60,471 bases of DNA, taken from the NCBI GenBank assembly GCA_902555665.1, contig CACDTF010000005.1:1-60471 (forward strand). The letters run 5' to 3'. The position numbers were made by a program, and so were the translations under genes. This document shows positions 1 to 6,615 of this stretch, piece by piece; position 1 is the stretch's first letter; each line of letters starts with the position of its first letter. Below the pieces are notes generated by a model. It searched no databases and had not been told where the DNA came from. It saw only the letters and a list, made by a program, of their open reading frames with translations. This stretch comes from an uncultured Pelagibacteraceae bacterium (lineage in GTDB: Bacteria > Pseudomonadota > Alphaproteobacteria > Pelagibacterales > Pelagibacteraceae).

Positions 1-1
1 T

Positions 2-268
2 ATGGCTAACTACTTCTTACCTTCAGGGGAAACATTTGAATATAGTATGAAAGAAAAATCTATGGCATCTGTAAAAGTTTTAAAAGCTTATGCTTTAGAG
101 GTAGGAATTCCTGAAAAGGAATGGGATGAAGGCGTAAACAAAGCTGTTGATAAGCATTATGGCTCTAAATTTGACGAGTCTAAAACTAATGCATGTCATG
201 ACTTTGTAAATTCAACAATACCTAATGGAGAAGATAGAGTTAAAAAGGTAGTTCAAACTCTATATTAA
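2..268 (+). CDS. hypothetical protein, possibly 5' partial
   Basis: An 88-codon frame whose first ATG is at the second base of the window, so the real start may lie outside. The product is soluble, with no signal peptide or membrane helix, and I recognise no family; a Cys-His pair sits at residues 65-66. It is followed after 18 bases, with a good AAGGAG ribosome site in the gap, by the next same-strand gene. It is therefore probably the first visible member of a four-gene run (to about 1494) ending in a thioredoxin-fold isomerase. No function is proposed. Confidence 0.55.
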   Translation: MANYFLPSGETFEYSMKEKSMASVKVLKAYALEVGIPEKEWDEGVNKAVDKHYGSKFDESKTNACHDFVNSTIPNGEDRVKKVVQTLY

Positions 269-286
269 TAAAAAAAAGGAGAAAAA

Positions 287-571
287 ATGGAAAAAGAAAT
301 GTTAGTAGTAGCAAAGTTAAAAGAAGGTACTTTTGAAAAATTCATGGGATTTATGCAATCTCCTGAAGGACTTGCTGAAAGAGCAAAAGTTGCAGTGGTT
401 GAAAAAACAATTGGAACTGTAACTCCAGACAAAAGTACTGTAATGTTTAAAATATTTTGTACTGATGAAGCTGCACTTCATAAGTTTATAGAAGGTACCG
501 AGGTATCAAAACCAATAATGGATGAAGTGTTAGACAGTTACTCAATATATGATTTAACCAAGGTTAAATAG
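287..571 (+). CDS. small hypothetical protein (possible ferredoxin-like dimer fold)
   Basis: A 94-residue soluble protein preceded by AAGGAG at good spacing. The alternation of short strands and helices (VVAKLKEGTFEKF near the start, STVMFKIF in the middle, SYSIYDLTKV at the end) resembles small alpha/beta-barrel dimer or DUF3764-like proteins, but that is only an impression and no active-site motif is visible. It lies 18 bases after the previous gene and 11 bases before a SnoaL-like gene on the same strand, so co-transcription is likely. Confidence 0.6.
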   Translation: MEKEMLVVAKLKEGTFEKFMGFMQSPEGLAERAKVAVVEKTIGTVTPDKSTVMFKIFCTDEAALHKFIEGTEVSKPIMDEVLDSYSIYDLTKVK

Positions 572-582
572 AAAGGAATAAC

Positions 583-903
583 ATGTCTATATTAGAGAAA
601 TATAGTGCTGCTTTGAAAAATAAAGATGAAGCTGCAATGAATGAACTTTTGCATGACGATTTTAAATTCACAATGCATAAGTCAGGAAATGTTTTAACCA
701 AAAGTGATGTTATCAAATGGGCGATGAGTGGTGATATTAATCAAGATAAGGTTAGAATTGTTTATGAAAATGACGAAGTTGGTATTCACCATGCATTTGT
801 AACATTTAATGATGGGAATGTTGAGGCGGTAATGGCAGTTTATAAATATGACAACGGAAAAATTGTCAGTTTAGAAACTGGTGCTACACCAATGCCAAAA
901 TAA
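583..903 (+). CDS. SnoaL/NTF2-like small protein
   Basis: A 106-residue protein with the cone-shaped NTF2/SnoaL pattern: an N-terminal helix (ILEKYSAALKNKDEAAMNELLHDDF), then strands typical of the fold (DKVRIVYENDEVGIHHAFVTF and VEAVMAVYKYDNGKI). Members of this fold are isomerases, hydrolases or binding proteins; catalytic residues cannot be assigned here. Its stop codon is directly followed by the GTG start of the next gene, which suggests translational coupling. The fold call is by appearance only. Confidence 0.65.
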   Translation: MSILEKYSAALKNKDEAAMNELLHDDFKFTMHKSGNVLTKSDVIKWAMSGDINQDKVRIVYENDEVGIHHAFVTFNDGNVEAVMAVYKYDNGKIVSLETGATPMPK

Positions 904-1494
904 GTGAGTGAAATTGATTTTTATTTTTCGATAGGTAGCACATATACCTACCTATCTGTAACTAGAATACTTGATGTTGAAAAACAACATCAAGTAATAT
1001 TTAACTGGAAACCTTTTTCAGTAAGAGCAATCATGAAAGAGATGAACAATATCCCATTTCCAAAGGATAAAATGAATAAAGTTAATTACATGTGGAGAGA
1101 TATTGAAAGAAGAGCTGGAGGTTATGGTTTTTTTGCTAAAACGCCAGTTCCCTATCCATTATCAGAATTTGATTTAGCGAACCAAATTGCAATCCTTGGT
1201 TTTGAAAAAGGTTGGGGAGAAAAATTTGTTATTCTAACTTATAAAAAATGGTTTCAAGAAGGTAAAGAACCAGCTATCGAGCCAAGTATCTCGGAAGTTT
1301 GCTCAGAATTAAAACTTGATAAAGATGAAATTATCTCTGAAGCAAAATCATCAGATATAGAAACAAAATATAATGAAAACACAAACTCAGCCCGTGAAAA
1401 TAAAATTTTTGGCAGCCCATCTTTTATTGTAAAAAATGAACTCTTTTGGGGAGATGATAGAATGGAAGATGCAATTAAATGGTCTTTTAAATAA
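904..1494 (+). CDS. 2-hydroxychromene-2-carboxylate isomerase family (DsbA-like thioredoxin fold)
   Basis: A 196-residue protein of the HCCA-isomerase/GST-kappa group. The N-terminal strand IDFYFSIGSTYTYLS carries the Ser that takes the place of the catalytic Cys in this family, and the C-terminal block FGSPSFIVKNELFWGDDR is the family signature (cis-Pro loop plus W-G-D-R). Known members isomerise naphthalene intermediates with glutathione, but most marine homologues have unknown substrates, so a general glutathione-linked isomerase or transferase role is all that can be inferred. It starts with GTG immediately after the preceding stop codon and is the last gene of the first plus-strand run. 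Confidence 0.85.
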   Translation: MSEIDFYFSIGSTYTYLSVTRILDVEKQHQVIFNWKPFSVRAIMKEMNNIPFPKDKMNKVNYMWRDIERRAGGYGFFAKTPVPYPLSEFDLANQIAILGFEKGWGEKFVILTYKKWFQEGKEPAIEPSISEVCSELKLDKDEIISEAKSSDIETKYNENTNSARENKIFGSPSFIVKNELFWGDDRMEDAIKWSFK

Positions 1495-1532
1495 TTCTAT
1501 ATATTCTCCTTAAATTCATTTAAAGTCTAGAA

Positions 1533-1865
1533 ATGAGTCTTGTAACTTCATATTTATTTTTGGGCATTGCAGTTTTTTTGGGTGTTACATCAAATAGTTT
1601 TGCTAAAAGTGCTGAAGGATTTACTCTTCTAATTCCAAGCATAATCACCGCTATTACAATTGTATTATGTATGTACGCACTTTCATTAGTAATGAAAAAT
1701 ATTCCAATCGGAATTACTTATGCTTCCTTTGCAGGCTTAACAATTATAGCAACTGTAGTTGTGGGTATAATTAGATTTAATCAAGTACCCAATTTATATT
1801 CATTAATTGGTTTAGCTTTTATTATTGTTGGTGTTTTAATGGTTAACCTGTTAGGTAATAATTAA
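1533..1865 (+). CDS. SMR-family membrane protein lacking the catalytic Glu
   Basis: A 110-residue protein with four hydrophobic helices that aligns without gaps to EmrE over its N-terminal part (AEGF and following residues; Y-A in helix 3; final VLMVNLLG). The membrane-embedded Glu14 that couples protons and binds cations in EmrE is replaced by Gly17 here, and the Trp63 position is Phe. The Tyr60 equivalent is kept. The protein is therefore unlikely to be a classical proton/multidrug antiporter; it may be a lipid-linked or other SMR-like carrier, or half of a heterodimer with the homologue at 2097. The next gene begins one base after its stop. Confidence 0.8.
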   Translation: MSLVTSYLFLGIAVFLGVTSNSFAKSAEGFTLLIPSIITAITIVLCMYALSLVMKNIPIGITYASFAGLTIIATVVVGIIRFNQVPNLYSLIGLAFIIVGVLMVNLLGNN

Positions 1866-1866
1866 T

Positions 1867-2094
1867 ATGATTAATAAAAAATACGCTCAACCTTTATTCA
1901 TGATTTTTATGTCCTTTGGCATGAGTGTGATTATGAGTGGCGTTGTAGTTGCTGTAAACACCGGAGTTACAGATGGCTTTATAAGTAGATGGTTTTATTC
2001 TTGGATGTTTGCATTTCCAATTGCATTAATTGCTGCCTTTACAATGGCTCCAATAATTAGGCCATTAGTTAATAAAATTGCATCAAAAGAATAA
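1867..2094 (+). CDS. DUF2798 family two-helix membrane protein
   Basis: A 75-residue protein with two transmembrane helices. It has the typical DUF2798 pattern: MSFGMSVIMSGVVVAVNTG in helix 1, the F-x-x-x-W-x-x-x-W linker (FISRWFYSWMFAF), then a second helix ending AAFTMAPIIRPLV. Family function is unknown. It is sandwiched with gaps of only 1 and 2 bases between two SMR-like genes, so the three are almost certainly translated from one message and may act together in the inner membrane; that partnership is inference. Confidence 0.8.
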   Translation: MINKKYAQPLFMIFMSFGMSVIMSGVVVAVNTGVTDGFISRWFYSWMFAFPIALIAAFTMAPIIRPLVNKIASKE

Positions 2095-2096
2095 CC

Positions 2097-2432
2097 ATGA
2101 AACCTTTATTTGGTTATATATTTTTAGCTATAGGGATTTCTTTTGGTATTGCATCAAATAGTTTAGCTAAAATTTCAGAAGGGTTTACCAAACTTACACC
2201 ATCAGTTTTATGTATCTTATTTATGTGTATTACGATGTTTTCAATAGCAAAAGCTATGCACGCTCTTCCTGTAGGTTTTGCTTACGCAACATATAGTGGG
2301 TTAACAGTGACTGGAGTTGTTCTTTTTGCTGTATTAAAATTAAATCAAGTTCCTAATCTATATGGAATAATTGGAATTATCTTAATTATTATTGGTGTAA
2401 TAATGGTTAATTATCTAGGACGACTGAACTGA
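2097..2432 (+). CDS. second SMR-family membrane protein lacking the catalytic Glu
   Basis: A 111-residue, four-helix paralogue of the protein at 1533. It shares the SNS-x-AK-x-x-EGFT-L block and the C-terminal NQVPNLYGIIGI segment. As in its partner, the EmrE Glu14 position is Gly (Gly17), and the Trp63 position is Tyr. Paired SMR genes often form heterodimers with opposite topologies, which is the simplest reading here. The 3' end overlaps by 22 bases the end of the convergent DUF952 gene. Confidence 0.8.
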   Translation: MKPLFGYIFLAIGISFGIASNSLAKISEGFTKLTPSVLCILFMCITMFSIAKAMHALPVGFAYATYSGLTVTGVVLFAVLKLNQVPNLYGIIGIILIIIGVIMVNYLGRLN

Positions 2433-2782
2433 TATTTTTTTAAAATTTCTGGAAGCTTATGACTTCCATCCTCATTTAATGATAGCTCATATTCATTCAC
2501 AACTGTGCTAGTATCTAAAGGTGAATATAAATGAGGATACATATCTCCATTGGATGCTTGTTCCCACAGTAAATGTTCAAGCTTAAAAGCATTTACTCTT
2601 AACAAGACTAGATTTTCTTTTTTGGGGTAATGTTTATTTAAAGTTTCCTCTATCTGATCCTCTTCTGAAAAGTGAATATATCCATCTTTAAGATCTTTTT
2701 CTGACCCACCATAAGTTCCAGATTGTTTGGCCTTTTGCCACTCATCTTTGTCTATAACTTTGAAAATAAATTCTAAATTCAT
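2411..2782 (-). CDS. DUF952 family protein
   Basis: A 123-residue soluble protein with the DUF952 hallmarks: the N-terminal IFKVIDKDEWQKAKQSGTY, then GYIHFSEEDQ (the conserved I-H-F-S), then LLRVNAFKLEHLLWE and the P-H-L-Y segment. The fold resembles ADP-ribosyl-processing or glutathione-S-transferase-like domains in some descriptions, but its activity is not established. It starts one base after the stop of the upstream DUF924 gene (2784-3347), which places it last in a three-gene minus-strand unit. Confidence 0.85.
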   Translation of the reverse strand: MNLEFIFKVIDKDEWQKAKQSGTYGGSEKDLKDGYIHFSEEDQIEETLNKHYPKKENLVLLRVNAFKLEHLLWEQASNGDMYPHLYSPLDTSTVVNEYELSLNEDGSHKLPEILKKYQFSRPR

Positions 2783-2783
2783 T

Positions 2784-3347
2784 TCACCAAGAAGAATTTG
2801 GACCTTTTAAGAATTCTATTTCTTCCTCAGTAGATTCTCTTCCTAAAATTTTATTTCTATTAGGATATCTATGAAATTGTCTAATTACTTTTGTATGATC
2901 TTGCCAAAATTTTTTTATTTTATTGTATCCTTCGTGTTCTCTTAAATATTTGTTTAGTAAGTAATAAGCCATTTCATGATCACTTATTTCCTCACTATGA
3001 ATTAAAGGTAACAACATAAATAATCTTTGATTTACATTCATAGCTTCTAAATATCCGGAATAAACTGCATCGTTTACAATCAATCTAGTTTTTTGATCTT
3101 GAACAAAAGCTTTTTTGTCATTTCTAAACATATTTCTTGAAAACTGATCAAATAAAATTACTAACGCCAGACAACTCATAGGATTATCTTGCCAATCATC
3201 ATATTCATTTTGACACGCTAATTCATAGTCTTTTAAAAAATTATCTTTTATTTTTTGATCAAAATTTTCATCCTTTTTGAACCGCATTTCAGAAGGGGTT
3301 TCTTTAAACCAGAAATCTAGAATTACTTGTGCTCTTTCCGGTATCAT
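2784..3347 (-). CDS. DUF924 family protein
   Basis: A 187-residue helical (TPR-like) protein with clear DUF924 motifs: VILDFWF at the start, the LALVILFDQFSRNMFR block in the middle, and LLPLIHSEE followed by FHRYPNRNKILGRESTEEE near the end. The family is widespread in proteobacteria, and no biochemical role is established. Its start overlaps the stop of the upstream phosphatase gene by four bases (ATGA type), so translation is likely coupled. Confidence 0.88.
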   Translation of the reverse strand: MIPERAQVILDFWFKETPSEMRFKKDENFDQKIKDNFLKDYELACQNEYDDWQDNPMSCLALVILFDQFSRNMFRNDKKAFVQDQKTRLIVNDAVYSGYLEAMNVNQRLFMLLPLIHSEEISDHEMAYYLLNKYLREHEGYNKIKKFWQDHTKVIRQFHRYPNRNKILGRESTEEEIEFLKGPNSSW

Positions 3348-4150
3348 TCAGCTAATGGTTTTAATAATTTTAAAATCTTTTTGTGATTGGTTTTATTATT
3401 TGCAACAATAATATTTCCTCCAACAACAGGGTTTTTGTTGCCCCAAGTCGTTACTATAGCTCCACTTGCTCTAACAATTGGTATAATCGGATGAATATCC
3501 CAAATTTTATTTGCACATTGTGCAACCATTTCAAGCCTACCTTCTGTTAATTGACAATAAGTCAATGCATCAAAACATGGAAATTGCATTCTTTTAATAA
3601 ATTTTTGAATTTTTGATTGTTGTTTTAAAGTTAATTGATTATGAAAAGCAGCAGCTAACTTTGCATTCGTAAAATTTAATTTTGAGTTAACTTTAAGTTT
3701 TCTTTTTTTTTTATTTTCAAAGACATATGCAGAATTTTTATTCACATTTAAATAATATTTTCTCATTTTAGGAAAATTTGCTAATCCTAAAATTGGTTCT
3801 CCATTGTAATTTAATGAAATGAGATTGCTCCAACTAGGATTACCTACAACATATGATCTAGTTCCATCAATTGGATCAATCACCCAAGAAAATTTACTTT
3901 TAGTATTTTTATGACCATATTCCTCACCTATAATTTGGTGATTTGGAAATTTTTTTGAAATTTTAGACCTTATGAATTTTTCAAATGCTTTGTCTGATGT
4001 TGTTACAGGATCGTAACCTTTGCCTTTCATCTTATTGGTTATCTTAAATGGCTTATCTAACTTTGCGTAATAAAACTTAGTTAAATCTTTAGCAAGTTGA
4101 TTTAAAAAGCTTGCATATATTGGATATTTTTTTGTATCAAATTTTTTCAC
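3344..4150 (-). CDS. inositol-monophosphatase-family phosphatase (histidinol-phosphatase-like)
   Basis: A 268-residue protein of the Mg2+-dependent IMPase superfamily. It carries the G-E-E metal motif (IIGEEYG), the second signature WVIDPIDGTRSYV, and the third signature WDIHPIIPIVRASGA with the C-terminal metal Asp. The spacing resembles the HisN/inositol-phosphatase-like histidinol phosphatases of alphaproteobacteria. The substrate could therefore be histidinol phosphate, but inositol, fructose-bis- or adenosine-bisphosphate cannot be excluded. It is the first gene of the DUF924-DUF952 unit and is divergent from the dioxygenase gene at 4218 across a 67-base gap. Confidence 0.85.
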   Translation of the reverse strand: MKKFDTKKYPIYASFLNQLAKDLTKFYYAKLDKPFKITNKMKGKGYDPVTTSDKAFEKFIRSKISKKFPNHQIIGEEYGHKNTKSKFSWVIDPIDGTRSYVVGNPSWSNLISLNYNGEPILGLANFPKMRKYYLNVNKNSAYVFENKKKRKLKVNSKLNFTNAKLAAAFHNQLTLKQQSKIQKFIKRMQFPCFDALTYCQLTEGRLEMVAQCANKIWDIHPIIPIVRASGAIVTTWGNKNPVVGGNIIVANNKTNHKKILKLLKPLAE

Positions 4151-4217
4151 AATGAACTCTTACTATTTAATTTATGTTGATTAAAGTTAAATTTTAAATA
4201 ATCCTTAGCTTACTATT

Positions 4218-5321
4218 ATGAAAATCGAGCTAGTTGAAAATAAGGTTTATTTTAATAATGGATCTGAAAAAAAAGAAATTCACCCATTCTGGTTAAGAGA
4301 AAGAGTTAATGGTGAGGAGTATTTAGATAAAGGAACTCAGCAAAGACTTTTTGATCCTACCTTTTTAAGTAATGATATTTCAATAAATAAAGTAAACCTT
4401 AATGAAAAATACTTAGAGGTTGATTTTAATGATGGTGTTAATTCAAAATTAGAAATTGATAAAATTACCTCTGAATTTTCAAAAGAAGATATTGTAATAA
4501 AATCTATTGAAAAAACCAAATGGGGCTCCTCTTTAAAAAATATAAAAAATTTTGAATACCAAGAAAATTTTTACGAAAGTAAAGAGATGCACGATCTACT
4601 TGTTTCATTTTACAAATATGGTTTTGTAATAATTAAAAATATTCCAACATCTAAAAATTATATTGTGGAATTTGCAAATTCTATAGGCAGTGTTCGAAGA
4701 ACAAATTTTGGTGAATATTTTGATGTAAAATCCAAACCTGATCCAAACGATCTTGCTTATACTTCATTGGCCTTAGCACCTCATACTGACAATCCTTATA
4801 GAAATCCTGTACCATGTATTCAAATTTTACATTGTATAGAAAGTAAAGTTTCAGGAGGATTATCAACATTGGTAGACGGTTATACAGTTACTGAAGATTT
4901 AAAAAATCAATACCCAGAATTTTATAAAATTTTAACTGAAGTAAAAGTTAGATTTAGATTCATAGATAATGAAGTAATTTTAGAAACTATCTCTCCTTTG
5001 ATTGAACTAAACGAGGATAAGAGTTTCAAGCAGGTAAGATTTAGTCCTAGATTAGACTATGTTCCAGTTTTAGAAAAGAAAAAATTAGATCTTTACTACA
5101 AAGCAAGAAAAAAATTATCCGAAATGTATAATTCAGATAAATATAGAATTGAATTCAAACTCGAGCCAAAAGATTTAATGATAATGGATAATCACAGACT
5201 TCTCCATGGAAGAACAGCTTATGAGACAAAAGAAGGTGAAAGATTTTTACAAGGTTGTTATATTGATTATGATAGTACAGAGGGAAAACTTAGACACTTA
5301 AAAAGAAAGTTTAATCTTTAA
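4218..5321 (+). CDS. gamma-butyrobetaine-hydroxylase-like Fe(II)/2-oxoglutarate dioxygenase
   Basis: A 367-residue TauD-superfamily enzyme with the two-part layout of gamma-butyrobetaine and trimethyllysine dioxygenases. A small N-terminal domain (about residues 1-85, containing HPFWLRER) precedes a double-stranded beta-helix. Metal ligands are visible as H189-T-D191 and the distal His330 in LLHGR, with Arg332 for 2-oxoglutarate. The family hydroxylates gamma-butyrobetaine to carnitine, and this substrate fits the many quaternary-amine genes in the window. The exact substrate is inferred. The N-terminal Zn-binding Cys residues of the human enzyme are not evident. It ends overlapping the convergent reductase gene by 11 bases. 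Confidence 0.8.
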   Translation: MKIELVENKVYFNNGSEKKEIHPFWLRERVNGEEYLDKGTQQRLFDPTFLSNDISINKVNLNEKYLEVDFNDGVNSKLEIDKITSEFSKEDIVIKSIEKTKWGSSLKNIKNFEYQENFYESKEMHDLLVSFYKYGFVIIKNIPTSKNYIVEFANSIGSVRRTNFGEYFDVKSKPDPNDLAYTSLALAPHTDNPYRNPVPCIQILHCIESKVSGGLSTLVDGYTVTEDLKNQYPEFYKILTEVKVRFRFIDNEVILETISPLIELNEDKSFKQVRFSPRLDYVPVLEKKKLDLYYKARKKLSEMYNSDKYRIEFKLEPKDLMIMDNHRLLHGRTAYETKEGERFLQGCYIDYDSTEGKLRHLKRKFNL

Positions 5322-5898
5322 ACAAATTTTCTATTTGAGCTTCAGCCTCTTTGATTGATTTTTCATAATCAAGTGCCATTTGATCTGCACTAATTATATC
5401 TACTTTTTCTATACCAAAAAAATTAAGAATAAATTTTAACCAAGGAGTTAAAAAATCTTCTGAACTATTTAGTTTTGTTCCTCCAGAAGTAATAACTAGA
5501 TATGCATGTTTGTTTTTTAACAATCCCTCTCTTCTACCATTTGGTTTAAATCTAAAAGTTTCACCTATACGAGCAGCTAAATCCGACCAAGCTTTAAGTG
5601 TTGCTGGAGGACCATAATTATAAATCGGAGCCGAAATTATTATGACGTCACTCTCTTTCAATTCCTTTACAAGTTTATCAGAAAGTTCAAACATTTTTTT
5701 ATGTTCTTCTGTTTGATCTTTTTCATCTATATTCATTCCAGATTCTGTAAGCCCACTTACAAAGAGCATCTCATCATCTAAATCTCTATAAATAACTTCA
5801 TCACCAGGCTTTTTAATTTTATCTAAGAGTTTTTTTGCTAAAGCTCTAGAGGTAGAGCCTTTTTTTCGAGCACTGGAGTCTATTTGATAAATTTTCAT
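5311..5898 (-). CDS. FMN-dependent NADH-azoreductase-like flavodoxin-fold protein
   Basis: A 195-residue flavodoxin_2 protein. It begins with IYQIDSSARKKGSTSR (the FMN phosphate loop of AzoR-type reductases) and has the isoalloxazine loop APIYNYGPPATLKAW and the G-G dimer segment (VITSGGTKLN). Such proteins reduce quinones or azo compounds with NAD(P)H, and the physiological role is usually quinone or thiol stress protection. It lies nine bases downstream of ccdA and is the last gene of the long minus-strand run. Confidence 0.85.
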   Translation of the reverse strand: MKIYQIDSSARKKGSTSRALAKKLLDKIKKPGDEVIYRDLDDEMLFVSGLTESGMNIDEKDQTEEHKKMFELSDKLVKELKESDVIIISAPIYNYGPPATLKAWSDLAARIGETFRFKPNGRREGLLKNKHAYLVITSGGTKLNSSEDFLTPWLKFILNFFGIEKVDIISADQMALDYEKSIKEAEAQIENLFKD

Positions 5899-5907
5899 TA
5901 ATACCTT

Positions 5908-6615
5908 TTATCCGAATTTTTGCATAAAAGGAAAGATTTCAATGATATAAAAACCAATAGCTTGTAATTGATTGGTTAAAATTAAAATACCTGTAACCAA
6001 TAGAGTTATTCCACCAATTTTTGATATCACATTAATATTTTTCTTAAAATTTTTAGAAAATAACAAAAATCTTTGAATCAAGTATCCAGACAAAACAAAA
6101 GGAATAGCAAGACCTAATGAATAGAAAATTAACAATATTAAAGCTCTTGATAAAGTTTCTTCAATAGATGCTAAAGCTAAAATTGAACCTAAAATTGGAC
6201 CGATGCATGGTGTCCAGCCAAAACCAAAAGCAACACCAATCACATATGGAAAAAGAATATTTCTTGATTCTTTTGCATCAAATCTTTTTTCAAAATTTAA
6301 ATATGGAATATTGATTATTCCAATTAATTGAAGAGAAAAAATTATAATAATTATTCCAGCTGAAATTCTTAATACCTCTGAATTTTGCAAAAGTGCCTGT
6401 CCTAAAAAAGATGCTGACGCCCCTAAAATCACAAATACAGTTGAGAACCCTAAACAAAATAAAATTAATGGAAAAAAATTGATTTTTTTTTGATTTAATA
6501 TTTCTTGTAATGATTGACCAGAGATATAAGAAATATATCCAGGTATTAAAGGTAGAACACATGGAGACAAAAAGCTTATAAGTCCTGCCCCAAAACCAAT
6601 TAAGATTTCAAACAT
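5908..6615 (-). CDS. ccdA: cytochrome c biogenesis protein CcdA
   Basis: A 235-residue inner-membrane protein with six hydrophobic segments and the two redox Cys motifs of the CcdA/DsbD transmembrane family: LSPCVLPLIPGYISYISG near residue 18 and GWTPCIGPILG in the fourth segment. CcdA carries electrons from cytoplasmic thioredoxin across the membrane to periplasmic thiol proteins for haem attachment. No periplasmic partner such as CcmG is next to it. Its ATG directly follows the stop of ppc with no gap. Confidence 0.92.
   Translation of the reverse strand: MFEILIGFGAGLISFLSPCVLPLIPGYISYISGQSLQEILNQKKINFFPLILFCLGFSTVFVILGASASFLGQALLQNSEVLRISAGIIIIIFSLQLIGIINIPYLNFEKRFDAKESRNILFPYVIGVAFGFGWTPCIGPILGSILALASIEETLSRALILLIFYSLGLAIPFVLSGYLIQRFLLFSKNFKKNINVISKIGGITLLVTGILILTNQLQAIGFYIIEIFPFMQKFG

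Noticed and set aside
6290-6562. A 90-codon minus-strand frame within ccdA
   Set aside because: It is a shifted reading of the membrane helices of CcdA, giving a Phe/Ile/Asn-rich product without motifs.
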